In this document: one piece after another, positions 1 to 7,847 of the stretch
Layout: each line of letters starts with the position of its first letter
Position numbering within the stretch: the stretch's first letter is position 1
Assembly (NCBI GenBank): GCA_020354555.1
Contig: CP070648.1
Span: 2,328,807-2,381,107, forward strand
Reading direction: 5' to 3'
Length of the DNA: 52,301 nt
Source of the DNA: Armatimonadota bacterium
GTDB lineage: Bacteria > Armatimonadota > Hebobacteria > GCA-020354555 > CP070648
Notes under the pieces: generated by a model
Databases searched by the model: none
Told to the model about the DNA's origin: nothing
What the model saw: the letters and a program-made list of their open reading frames with translations, nothing else
Translations under genes and position numbers: made by a program

Positions 1-314
1 CGGGAACACGTCCGGCAACGGATCTTCCGAACTCCTCAGCGGCTGCCCGCCATCAACTGCGAGTTGGTCATCATTCATACGAACACCGGTTACAGCACAA
101 TGCGATCGAGGCATCCCCAATAGAGGTGGTTCGTGACCGAGCGAACGATTTCGCTCTGACGCAGCCGGGATGCTTCATTGCTCTCGACTGCCCTCAGCGC
201 GAAGGCTCAGCATCACACTGCGCACCGGATTACAGGATCGAATTCGCGCAACGCCTCCCGGCATGCCGGGTTCAATTACGACGGCGGCGAGCGATCACCT
301 GTCGGCCCGGCGCT
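1..314. other. Intergenic stretch at window start, no gene seen
   Basis: No open frame here has a convincing start, ribosome site or recognisable product. The only structure I see is a perfect 14-base palindrome at 257-270. The region lies downstream of the last gene of the long minus-strand run. Confidence 0.5.
257..270 (-). terminator. GC-rich perfect palindrome, possible 3'-end hairpin
   Basis: CCCGGCATGCCGGG is a perfect inverted repeat about 45 bases downstream of the stop of the small membrane-protein gene (315). No T-tract follows on the minus strand, so it is not a classical intrinsic terminator. It could be a 3'-end-stabilising hairpin or a protein-binding dyad. Similar T-less hairpins follow several other genes in the window. 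Confidence 0.3.
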
Positions 315-509
315 TTACAGCCGATCAGTCAGAGCGGCCAGGGCGACGATGATGAATGGCCCGCATACGAGCAACCAGACCGGAATCGCCCACCACGTGC
401 CGACCGTCAGGAACACCCACAGGAGCAGGATGTCGAGGCCGAGCGAGGCGACAGCAAGGGGCTTATGCCAGCGCTTGCTTTTCCGTTCGTGACGGGGATG
501 AAGCATCAT
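315..509 (-). CDS. Small two-helix membrane protein, function unknown
   Basis: This 64-residue predicted protein has a basic N-terminus (residues 5-16, rich in His, Arg and Lys) and two hydrophobic segments at about 19-36 and 40-60, joined by a short Gly-Trp turn. It ends soon after the second helix, so both ends should face the cytoplasm. It lies 34 bases behind the EEP-family gene on the same strand and is probably cotranscribed. A GAGGAG purine run abuts the double ATG at 509/506, closer than ideal. I do not recognise the family. The clean alternation of charged and hydrophobic stretches is the main reason to believe it is real. Confidence 0.5.
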   Translation of the reverse strand: MMLHPRHERKSKRWHKPLAVASLGLDILLLWVFLTVGTWWAIPVWLLVCGPFIIVALAALTDRL

Positions 510-543
510 CTCCTCATTCCCTGCTCTCCCCGCGCGGCAAGTT

Positions 544-1551
544 CTAGCGTGACGAATCGCGCACGATCAGGTCGCAGATCACCATGCGGTGGTCGGAGTG
601 CTTCGTCTCTCGCGCGACTAGGGCTGCCGCCCGGAACTCGCCGCTCACCCATATCTGGTCGAAGCGCGAGACCGGCGTGTCGTTGAGAACGGTATTCCCC
701 CAGCCGAGGCCGCCCTCCTTGAATGCGTCGTGCAGGCGGGGCCGCAGGAGGCGGAAGATCGCGTCGCCGCCGGGGACGTTGAAATCACCGCCTAGAATCA
801 CCGGCCCGCGCGGAGGCACGGCGGTGACCGCTGCGGCGAGTTCTCTCATCTGCTCGCGGTGCACGGCGCGCTTGGCGGCGTGGTCGCGCCAGCACGACGG
901 CGACCACACATCGAAGCGCATCACCGGCGGCAGGAAATGGGCGCTGAAGACCTGCGCTTCGATGCCGGAGACGAGCCGAACGTCGGCCTCGATGTAGGCG
1001 AAGGGCACCTTTCCGCTTTGCGGCACGGCGGTCACGGTTCCGCGGGCAATGATGTCCGTGTCAACGCCGCGGGCGAGGCCGGCCTGGCTGCCGTAGAGGC
1101 GCCGTGCGAGACCCTCCACCTCAGCCTTCGCCGGTGTTTCCTGAAGCAGCACGATGTCGGGATCGTGCTGCACGACTTCCGCTGCTGCCTTGGTGCCTTC
1201 CATGCCGCAGTTGAGGGAGATGACCCGCAGAGCCTGACCGCGCGCATGAGCCTGCTCCCACGTCGGCGACGGCCACCGGCGCAAGCGCGCCAGGCTTCTC
1301 GATTCCTCGGGGACGGCGATCAGGAAGAGGCACCACAGGAGCAGGACGGCGATGACTGCGCGTCTGCCGCCGCGCCACCCCAGGCCGGCGAGAGCCAGCC
1401 CAGGCGCCGGCCACACCCATGGCGGGAGGAACGTCACCGCGGCGCAACCGTCGAGGCGCAGCCAGTAACAGCTGGCAACGAACGCACACAACAGCGCAGA
1501 CAGGCCGAGCAGGCCTGTCTGCGCAACGCCGTGTATCCTGGTCAGTGGCAT
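544..1551 (-). CDS. Endonuclease/exonuclease/phosphatase (EEP) family protein with N-terminal membrane segments
   Basis: The C-terminal part carries EEP-fold motifs: LNCG with Asn114, the metal-binding Glu138 in VLLQE, the GGDFN motif, and a terminal SDHRMV with the catalytic Asp-His pair. The family (DNase I/Mg-dependent phosphodiesterase fold) hydrolyses phosphodiester or phosphomonoester bonds; the substrate cannot be told here. Residues 1-80 hold about three hydrophobic helices, so the catalytic domain is probably membrane-tethered, as in other YafD-like bacterial proteins. I place the start at the ATG at 1551 (335 residues) because the longer open frame would run deep into the upstream helix-turn-helix gene. 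Only 16 bases separate the two genes, so they are probably cotranscribed. The ribosome site is weak. Confidence 0.8.
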   Translation of the reverse strand: MPLTRIHGVAQTGLLGLSALLCAFVASCYWLRLDGCAAVTFLPPWVWPAPGLALAGLGWRGGRRAVIAVLLLWCLFLIAVPEESRSLARLRRWPSPTWEQAHARGQALRVISLNCGMEGTKAAAEVVQHDPDIVLLQETPAKAEVEGLARRLYGSQAGLARGVDTDIIARGTVTAVPQSGKVPFAYIEADVRLVSGIEAQVFSAHFLPPVMRFDVWSPSCWRDHAAKRAVHREQMRELAAAVTAVPPRGPVILGGDFNVPGGDAIFRLLRPRLHDAFKEGGLGWGNTVLNDTPVSRFDQIWVSGEFRAAALVARETKHSDHRMVICDLIVRDSSR

Positions 1552-1567
1552 GGGCAGGCGCCGCGGC

Positions 1568-2086
1568 CTACTTCTTACGCGAGCGCGCTCTCGTCCTGCG
1601 CTTCCGGCGCGGCGCTTTCCGCTTCGCGGGCTTGTCCACGGGAGCGGCGGCGCTCTTCTCGGCGACCAGCCTCTTCGCGTCGCGGCGGCCGAGCTTGCGC
1701 AGAGCAACGAGGGCAACCCGGTTGCCGCCGCGCGGCGACGTATCGCCCCGTTCCCACGAGGTGACGGCGCCGGTGCTCACGCCGACGAGCGCGGCGAGTT
1801 GGGCCTGCGTGATCCCCAGCCGCGCGCGCAGTTTGCGAATGAGATTCGGCGAGAAGCGAGCAGCCTGCACCTCCGCTTCAGGGGCATCGAGGCGCATCAG
1901 TTCCGCCTGCGCTTCTCGGGCTTGCGCCTCGGCCGCTTTCTCCAGTGCCGCTACGGAGCGCGCGAGCGACGAGACCGTCCGCTTCATCTCGCGCACGTCT
2001 CGCGATAGAGGGACGACGGTTTCCCTCATCTCCTTCCTGACGATGCGCGCGACGGTCGAACGGATGGCTTCTTCAACTTTACTCAC
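1568..2086 (-). CDS. XRE-type helix-turn-helix protein with coiled-coil N-terminus and basic tail
   Basis: The protein has 172 residues. The GTG start at 2086 is chosen because a near-perfect ribosome site, GGAAGGAGGT, sits four bases upstream; the frame stays open further up but lacks any such site. Residues 1-75 are charged and heptad-like (predicted coiled coil). Residues about 80-145 form a Cro/CI-type helix-turn-helix: LRARLGITQAQLAALVGVS followed by TGAVTSWERG. The last 30 residues are almost all Lys, Arg, Ala and Pro, like a histone H1 tail. It is probably a dimeric DNA-binding regulator, perhaps also a DNA compactor. The target is unknown; the EEP gene 16 bases downstream is the obvious cotranscribed partner. 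Confidence 0.8.
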   Translation of the reverse strand: MSKVEEAIRSTVARIVRKEMRETVVPLSRDVREMKRTVSSLARSVAALEKAAEAQAREAQAELMRLDAPEAEVQAARFSPNLIRKLRARLGITQAQLAALVGVSTGAVTSWERGDTSPRGGNRVALVALRKLGRRDAKRLVAEKSAAAPVDKPAKRKAPRRKRRTRARSRKK

Positions 2087-2328
2087 GGATACCTCCTTCC
2101 ACGACACGCGCGGCGCGGATGGTCGCACCACGCGGTTACATCGTCGGCTTCTGTCTCGGGGAGCGGCTTCCCTGCACGCGCATGTCGAGGCGCCAGCGGC
2201 CGGATACGGCTTGGCCCCGGATTGCGCGTCGAGTGGAGCGACCCACACCGGGCGCGTGGGCTCCTGTCAGCCGACAGCACCGGATTGGATCGCGCGCCGC
2301 GCTGCAGCAGCGGCGCGCGGGGAGTGGG

Positions 2329-2859
2329 CTACCGCGGCATCGTCTTCTGGCGACGCGAGAGGGCGCCCTGGCTCTCCGTCTCGGCCACGTGCGGCTCGAA
2401 CTTGACGAACCGCTCACCCCTAAAGGTGAGCGTTCCTTCGCAGCCGATGGGCAGTGCTGCATAGAGCGGCTCGGGAACAGCGAATTCCATCTCGCCGTCG
2501 CGCGTGCCAAACGTCAGCCAGCAAACGTGCCGGAGGCCAGCGGCACCCCGCGGACGGACGGAGCGCTTGAGTATCGCCTGCACGATGCCCCGGCCGGACA
2601 GGGGCGAATCATAGCCGTACATGCGGGTGGACTTGCGGACGACTTGGGCCGGCACAGCTCGGCGGCGTGACACGACACCTGCCAGGAGCGTCCATGCATC
2701 GAATGCGAGTACGTAGAGCGCCACGAGCACAAGTCCCGCCAGGATTACCAGGAACGGCAGCAGCATGAGTGAGGGAGCGAAGATCCGAATACAGGCGAGT
2801 GCCGTCGCTGCCACGAGGATCAGCAGCACGCGTACGTACGGATTGTCGTCTTCGAACAT
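2329..2859 (-). CDS. DUF2500-like membrane protein
   Basis: The predicted 176-residue protein starts with MFEDDNPY and has two adjacent hydrophobic segments within residues 8-55. A soluble domain follows containing VVRKSTRMYGY, then a CWLTFGTRDGEMEFAVPEPLY-like strand set, then GCEGTLTFRGERFVKFEP. The pattern of a membrane anchor plus a small beta domain whose strands end in 'G-L-F-G-R-F-F-F' resembles the DUF2500 family, whose function is unknown. The ATG at 2859 is taken because upstream residues are low-complexity and non-conserved in style. It lies 136 bases after the ABC permease pair on the same strand, so linkage to transport is possible but unproven. Confidence 0.6.
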   Translation of the reverse strand: MFEDDNPYVRVLLILVAATALACIRIFAPSLMLLPFLVILAGLVLVALYVLAFDAWTLLAGVVSRRRAVPAQVVRKSTRMYGYDSPLSGRGIVQAILKRSVRPRGAAGLRHVCWLTFGTRDGEMEFAVPEPLYAALPIGCEGTLTFRGERFVKFEPHVAETESQGALSRRQKTMPR

Positions 2860-2995
2860 CCCGGGCCTGCCAGCTAATCGCGGATGGTGCGACGCGCCTG
2901 CCGTCGATGGCGCCCGAGCGCGATTCATCTCGCCACGGCGAGCGAACGCCGCTGACTGATACCGCTTTCGCCCGCAACTCGGCGGTTCCTCCAGC

Positions 2996-4096
2996 CTACG
3001 CCTTCAAGCCGCTGAGGATGATGCCGCGGACGAAGTAGCGCTGTCCCACGATGAAGACTATGAGCACCGGCACCATGACGATCACCGAGGCCGCCATCAG
3101 CAGGTGCCACTCCGTGAGGTATGGCCCCTGGAAATGCGCGAGGCCGATGGGCAGCGTTTTGAGGCTGAGGCTGTCGATGACGATGAGCGGCCACATGAAG
3201 TCGTTCCAGGTGTGGAGGAAGACGAACGTCGTGAGTGCGGCGAGCGCGGGCTTCGACAGCGGCAGGATGACGTTCCAGTAGATGCCGAGGAGGCTCGCGC
3301 CGTCAATGCGCGCGGCGTCTTCCAGGTCACTCGGGATGGTCAGGAAGAATTGGCGCAGCATGAACGTCCCGTACGCGGAGAACATGGCGGGCAGGATGAG
3401 TGCCCAGTAGGTGTCGGTCAGCCGCAGCCGCGAGAGGAGAATGTACACCGGAATCATTGTGATGACGCCGGGTACCATGAGCGTCGCGAGATAGCCGAGG
3501 AACAGCCCATTGCGACCGGGGAAGCGCAGGCGCGCAAACGCGTATGCCGCCAGCGAACTGGTCGTGACCTGCCCGAGCGTCACCAACACCGCGACGATGA
3601 TGCTGTTGATGTAGAACACCAGGAAGCCGTCGGCGTTCTGCAGCAGCCCCGCAAAGGCCGACTCCACCCTGATGGCCTTCCATGCGCCAATGTAGTTGCG
3701 CCACTCCAGGTGGAGCCGCTCGACGGGGCGCGCTGCCCCTGACGGCACGGCCACGACCTGGCCCACCATGTCGGACGGCTCCACTAAGCGGAGCCGCTTC
3801 GCCGTAGGCGTGCGTCCGACTTCAGCGCCGCGCATCTCGCGCCCGTTGATGACCGCGGTGTAGATCGGGCCGTACTGGTTCGTGACTTGACGCGTCGGCA
3901 ACCACCTGTCATGTGAGACCACGACTTGCGTCGGATCCTTAAGGGAGGTGACGATCATCCACGCCAGCGGCACCGCCATGACGAAGCCGATGGCACCGAG
4001 CGCCGCGTAGGCCAGCATCTTCAACAGCGCGTTGCTGCGGCCGCTGCGCCGACGCCGCCGCATGCCTGTCGTCCGTCTATCGTCCATCTCGCTCAC
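2996..4096 (-). CDS. Carbohydrate ABC transporter permease, MalG/UgpE-like
   Basis: This 366-residue inner-membrane permease is of the binding-protein-dependent sugar importer class (CUT1). A basic N-terminus precedes helix 1 (about 27-50). The remaining helices follow from about residue 158, and the ATPase-coupling EAA loop reads EDAARIDGASLLGIYWNVILP, close to the family consensus. An extra, probably extracytoplasmic, segment of about 60 residues lies between WLP (65-67) and EWRNYIGAW (131-139), where typical MalG proteins go straight from one to the other. The start is GTG 4096 or ATG 4087; neither has a strong ribosome site. It pairs with the permease gene at 4173-5111. No solute-binding protein or ATPase gene is in the window, so those subunits must be encoded elsewhere. 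Confidence 0.9.
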   Translation of the reverse strand: MSEMDDRRTTGMRRRRRSGRSNALLKMLAYAALGAIGFVMAVPLAWMIVTSLKDPTQVVVSHDRWLPTRQVTNQYGPIYTAVINGREMRGAEVGRTPTAKRLRLVEPSDMVGQVVAVPSGAARPVERLHLEWRNYIGAWKAIRVESAFAGLLQNADGFLVFYINSIIVAVLVTLGQVTTSSLAAYAFARLRFPGRNGLFLGYLATLMVPGVITMIPVYILLSRLRLTDTYWALILPAMFSAYGTFMLRQFFLTIPSDLEDAARIDGASLLGIYWNVILPLSKPALAALTTFVFLHTWNDFMWPLIVIDSLSLKTLPIGLAHFQGPYLTEWHLLMAASVIVMVPVLIVFIVGQRYFVRGIILSGLKA

Positions 4097-4113
4097 TGCG
4101 ATAACACCAATCT

Positions 4114-4131
4114 ACAGCCGAAAGCGGCTGT
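4114..4131 (-). terminator. Hairpin between the two permease genes
   Basis: ACAGCCG-AAAG-CGGCTGT forms a perfect 7-bp stem with a tetraloop. It lies 41 bases after the first permease stop and 17 bases before the second permease start (minus strand). There is no T-tract. It could trim or protect the upstream message and so set different expression of the two permeases. Confidence 0.35.
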
Positions 4132-4172
4132 GCGACATGGCAGATGATGAGCCTGTTCGCCGCGCGCTGTCA

Positions 4173-5111
4173 TCACTGAAAGAACGCCACCCGCTGGCTC
4201 AAGCGCCAGTTGAGCAGCGTGAAGCCGAAGATCAGGCCGAACAAGACGCAGGCGATCGCCGCCGCGTAGCCCATTTGGAACCATTGGAACGCGTTCTGGT
4301 AGATGTAGAGCATGATCGTCGTCGTCGCGCCCGCGGGGCCGCCGCCGGTCATCATGTACGCCGCGATGAACCCGCCCTGGAAGCCGGAGATGATGGCCAT
4401 GGTGACGACGAAGAACGTGGTCGGCGACAGCATCGGCCAGGTCACGTAACGCAGCTTGTGCCACCAGTTGGCGCCGTCCATGTCGGCGGCTTCATAGAGT
4501 TCGCCCGGGATGTTCTGGAGCCCGGCGAGGTAGAGGATGCAGTTGTATCCCCCGACGGTCATCCACAGGCTCATGATAATGAAGGCGGGCTTGGCCCACG
4601 CGGTACTGACGAGCCAGCGCGGAGGCTGAGTCATGCCGATATTGCGCAGCCAGACATTCAGCAGGCCGTAGTCTTCCTGGAAGATCCACTTCCACAGCAG
4701 GGTCACGGCGACGGCGGAGCATATCGCGGGCAGGAAGAACAGGGTGCGGAAGAACACGACTCCGCGCAGACGCTGGTTGAGCAGCAGGGCGCAGAACAGC
4801 GATCCCGCGATGGACAGGGGGATGCCGAACATCAGGAAGACCGTATTCCAGATGTATTTCCAGAAGTACGGGTCGTTGGCGACGAGCCCGGAGCCCTCGC
4901 GGTGGAATGCGAGGAGCTTGTCGAAGTTGCGCAGGCCGACGAAACGCGGCTGGTCGAGGACGCCCCACTCGGTGAAGCTGAGCACGAATGCCGCCGCAAC
5001 CGGCAGCAGCGTAAAGACCAGGAAGCCGAGGAAGTTCGGCAGCAGGAAAGCGTAGGAGCCCACGTACCGCCGCCAGCGGCGGCGTTTGGGCGTTTCTGCC
5101 GGGGTGGCCAT
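4173..5111 (-). CDS. Carbohydrate ABC transporter permease, MalF/UgpA-like
   Basis: This 312-residue permease is the usual partner of the MalG-type subunit encoded downstream. After a Lys/Arg-rich N-terminus (8-16) it shows six hydrophobic helices starting with SYAFLLPNFLGFLVFTLLPV, and the LNNTVF-type start of the transport domain (here WNTVFLMFGIPLSIAGSLFCALL). The EAA coupling loop reads GELYEAADMDGANWWHKLRYV. It is close to full family length. The gene order (glycoside hydrolase, small protein, MalF-like, MalG-like) suggests import and breakdown of an oligosaccharide or glycoside. The substrate cannot be read from the permeases. Confidence 0.92.
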   Translation of the reverse strand: MATPAETPKRRRWRRYVGSYAFLLPNFLGFLVFTLLPVAAAFVLSFTEWGVLDQPRFVGLRNFDKLLAFHREGSGLVANDPYFWKYIWNTVFLMFGIPLSIAGSLFCALLLNQRLRGVVFFRTLFFLPAICSAVAVTLLWKWIFQEDYGLLNVWLRNIGMTQPPRWLVSTAWAKPAFIIMSLWMTVGGYNCILYLAGLQNIPGELYEAADMDGANWWHKLRYVTWPMLSPTTFFVVTMAIISGFQGGFIAAYMMTGGGPAGATTTIMLYIYQNAFQWFQMGYAAAIACVLFGLIFGFTLLNWRLSQRVAFFQ

Positions 5112-5126
5112 GGCGGTGTGCGCTGC

Positions 5127-5426
5127 CTACTCCTCCTCCATCACCGGCGGGTAGCTGAACGATTCGGTTTCCTCGCCGCGAAAGACGACGATGATGAAAT
5201 CCTCGCGCTCGAACACGGGCATATACGAGGACACGATGTCCTCGTCGAGCTGCGCGAACAGCTCCTGCTGCTGCTCCGGCGACAGATACGCTTCGAGCAG
5301 CACGGTCGCATGAACGGTGGCGTCCGCGTAGTGGATGTCAACCTGGCCGACGCGCCGCTCGCCGTCCCACACCATGTACACCTCGGACGACAGCGTACGC
5401 AGGCTCCGTATCAGACGAAATGACAT
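5127..5426 (-). CDS. Conserved-looking small soluble protein, function unknown
   Basis: This 99-residue acidic protein has no signal or membrane segment. The N-terminal half looks like beta strands (EVYMVWDGERRVGQVDIHY, then TVHATVLLE). Next comes a helix (SPEQQQELFAQLDEDIVSSY) and a last strand (EDFIIVVFRGEE). It starts 9 bases after the glycoside hydrolase stop, with a purine-rich GGGGGCAGGG immediately upstream, and ends 15 bases before the permease start. It is therefore almost certainly cotranscribed with both. I do not recognise a characterised family, and the protein contains no obvious catalytic motif. Confidence 0.7.
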   Translation of the reverse strand: MSFRLIRSLRTLSSEVYMVWDGERRVGQVDIHYADATVHATVLLEAYLSPEQQQELFAQLDEDIVSSYMPVFEREDFIIVVFRGEETESFSYPPVMEEE

Positions 5427-5435
5427 CCCTGCCCC

Positions 5436-7679
5436 CTATCGCTGAATTTCGATGCGCTCCAGGCCCCCGGCTTGCGCCCGCGCAGCGCCATTGACGTATA
5501 TTCTAAGCCCGGCGTCGTCGGTTTGCAACTCCGGCGCGCGCCACGTGATCCTGATGTCGCGATCGCGGAGCCTGGCATGGTCAAGGGTGAAATGCTCCAG
5601 ACCCATCGGCAGCGGATGCACCACCGCCCCGCCGTCGGCCTGCGGCTGGAGCCCGGCAACGTACTTGATAATCAGGTCAACCACCCAGGAGTGCTGATAG
5701 TCATCAACGCCCCGGTAGAGGCACGGCATCCCGGTGCGCGGGTTATAGTGCTCGTAGCAATTCGGCCTCCGCACGTCACCGTCGAAGAACATCATGCGCA
5801 CGAACCGGCGCAGCAGTTCCGCGGCTGCCTCCGCGAGCGACGGATCGAGGTGCTGCGCGGCGCGCGCGAGAGCCTCGCACGCATGGCTGTTCGTCATCGG
5901 CCACACCCGCCCGCTCCAGGGGCACGCGTGGCGCTTACCTTTCCATTCCGCGTCCGCGCTGAAGAAGGGATCGTCCACTGCGCAAGTCGGCACGGGAAAC
6001 TCGGTCCAGAAGCGCTGCGGCCTAAGCAGATGGCGGCGCAGCGCGTTCACGTGTTCCGGCCCGGCGATGTCGGTCATGAAGGGGTAGAAGCCGACTGCCG
6101 GCGAGTGCGGCGAGCGCTCCCAGGTTCCCGGCAAGACGTCGCAGAACTCCTCGCGCTCGGAATCCCACATGCGTTCGCGCACGGCCTGCTTCGTGGCCGC
6201 CGCCTCCGCACGCCAGCGCCGCGCGTCGTCGGTCTTGCCAAGCTCCTCCGCGATCTCCCCCAGGCTGCGCTGAAGTTCGTAGATGTACACCGTCGCGTCC
6301 ACGCCCTTGAGGCGAATCGGCTTCCACGTGTCCGCCTCGGGGTCGGCGAAGAGATAGCGGCTCGCGTACTCCTGCCCCGTTTCTCCCTGGTTGACGACGT
6401 CGTAGAGATGGCTGCCCGCGCGGTCGCGCTCGCGCGCGAAGTACTCCGCGTAGCGGCAGAGCGGCTCATAGATAGTCTTGAGGAAGCCCTTGTCGCCGAA
6501 CAGGTTGTAGACCTGCAGGGCGCCCGCACCCCAGTTGGCGTGGTAGAAACCCTCGTCGTGCCACGCCACGCCGAGGTGGCCGGCGAAGCTGCCGCTGTCG
6601 AGTTGGTTCTCGACGAAGTTGACCAGGCTCCCCTCGGCGAATGACGGGAAGTTCATCCACGAGCACTCCAGCATGTGGCACTGAGCGCTGTAGGAGATGT
6701 GACAGCGGAACCCGCCGATGCCCTCAAAGATGCAGGGGTGCCGGAGATTGCCCTCCATCGCCGCCACCATCAGCAAGCGCAGGCCGTACCACCGATACCA
6801 GTAGTAGGTCGTGAGGTACGGGTCGCTGCATTCGAAGTACGGCACGGAATCGAAGAACTTGCGCCAGCCCTTCTCACTCGATGCGACGACGTCAACCTCC
6901 GGCAGCTTTCCGATCGCCCTCTCCGCGTGGCCCGACTCGGTGGATGCGGCGAACGCGAAGCTGACATGCCACGATTCGCCCGGCGGTATCTCGACCCGGT
7001 AATGGAGACCCAGGTGCACCAGTCCGTCAGACCGAGTCCCGACCGCGAACTCGTCCTCGCCGGGAAGGCCCGCGTCGCTCAGCTTGTCCTGGAACACCGA
7101 CATCTCCCACAGCGGGGACGTGTCGTGCCATTCCGTGGGGTTGATGGTGTGCGACGTCGGCGGGATGTCCGCCCCGATGGCGGCGTGGAGCTCGACCTCC
7201 GCGCCCGCGCGCCGGACGGTGATGGGAAACACGAGCGCCGCGCCGTCGCGCCGAGGCGGACCGATGCTGACCCCGTCGCGCTCAAGTTTCTCCGCTCTGG
7301 GCTGAAGGCTCCATTGGATGAGGGCGATCGTCAGGGCCTGGTCGCTTCGGTTGGCGAGGGTCAAGCGGCTGGCGAAGATGTGGTTGCCGACGATGACGCG
7401 ATCCTCGCGACATTCGAGGCCGACGGCCTCGCGCTCGATGGTCAGGCGGTCGGGGCGCCACACGCGGCGGCGGGTCGAGAACGCGATTGGCCGGTGCCGC
7501 TCGTCGAGGATGAGGACGGTGAAGAGCCGTTCCAGTGGAAGGTCATAGAGATACGACTCATCCCAGAACCCGGGGGCGTCGAGGAAACGCGGCGACGCGG
7601 GGGCGTACATCGCCCCACGTCCGTTGGCGAGGTACCATTTATCCTCGCGCGCGAGGTGGTTGAGAGGGTCAATCGCCAT
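5436..7679 (-). CDS. Six-hairpin glycoside hydrolase, GH63/mannosylglycerate-hydrolase-like
   Basis: This cytoplasmic-looking protein has 747 residues and no signal peptide. Residues 1-260 form a beta-rich domain of the kind found before amylo-alpha-1,6-glucosidase/GH63 catalytic domains. Residues about 285-690 form an alpha/alpha barrel with repeated aromatic-rich loops: YYWYRWYGLRLL, CIFEGIGGFRCHISYSAQ, GVAWHDEGFYHANWGAGALQVY, and HACPWSGRVWPMTNSHACE. A short beta domain closes the protein. Family members (glycogen-debranching-like enzymes and mannosylglycerate or glucosylglycerate hydrolases) hydrolyse alpha-glycosidic bonds by inversion. Linkage and sugar are not predictable by eye. Position ahead of two sugar permeases in the same operon suggests it acts on an imported glycoside. 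Confidence 0.82.
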   Translation of the reverse strand: MAIDPLNHLAREDKWYLANGRGAMYAPASPRFLDAPGFWDESYLYDLPLERLFTVLILDERHRPIAFSTRRRVWRPDRLTIEREAVGLECREDRVIVGNHIFASRLTLANRSDQALTIALIQWSLQPRAEKLERDGVSIGPPRRDGAALVFPITVRRAGAEVELHAAIGADIPPTSHTINPTEWHDTSPLWEMSVFQDKLSDAGLPGEDEFAVGTRSDGLVHLGLHYRVEIPPGESWHVSFAFAASTESGHAERAIGKLPEVDVVASSEKGWRKFFDSVPYFECSDPYLTTYYWYRWYGLRLLMVAAMEGNLRHPCIFEGIGGFRCHISYSAQCHMLECSWMNFPSFAEGSLVNFVENQLDSGSFAGHLGVAWHDEGFYHANWGAGALQVYNLFGDKGFLKTIYEPLCRYAEYFARERDRAGSHLYDVVNQGETGQEYASRYLFADPEADTWKPIRLKGVDATVYIYELQRSLGEIAEELGKTDDARRWRAEAAATKQAVRERMWDSEREEFCDVLPGTWERSPHSPAVGFYPFMTDIAGPEHVNALRRHLLRPQRFWTEFPVPTCAVDDPFFSADAEWKGKRHACPWSGRVWPMTNSHACEALARAAQHLDPSLAEAAAELLRRFVRMMFFDGDVRRPNCYEHYNPRTGMPCLYRGVDDYQHSWVVDLIIKYVAGLQPQADGGAVVHPLPMGLEHFTLDHARLRDRDIRITWRAPELQTDDAGLRIYVNGAARAQAGGLERIEIQR

Positions 7680-7847
7680 TGCTGTCCCGGACGCCGCAGT
7701 TGCGTACGCCGGCAGGTCATTCCGCGCGGCAGGCGAAGTCTGCCCGCCTCAGGCGAGTGTGCTGCTCGCGGCCGAGATTCCTCACTCCGCTTGCTGCCCT
7801 GCGAAGCAGGAGTCGCTGCGTTCGGAATGGCGGGATCCCGGCGCCGG

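Noticed and set aside
126-686. Open plus-strand frame at the window start
   Set aside because: It runs antisense into the small membrane protein and EEP genes, has Arg/Pro-rich noise composition and no ribosome site.
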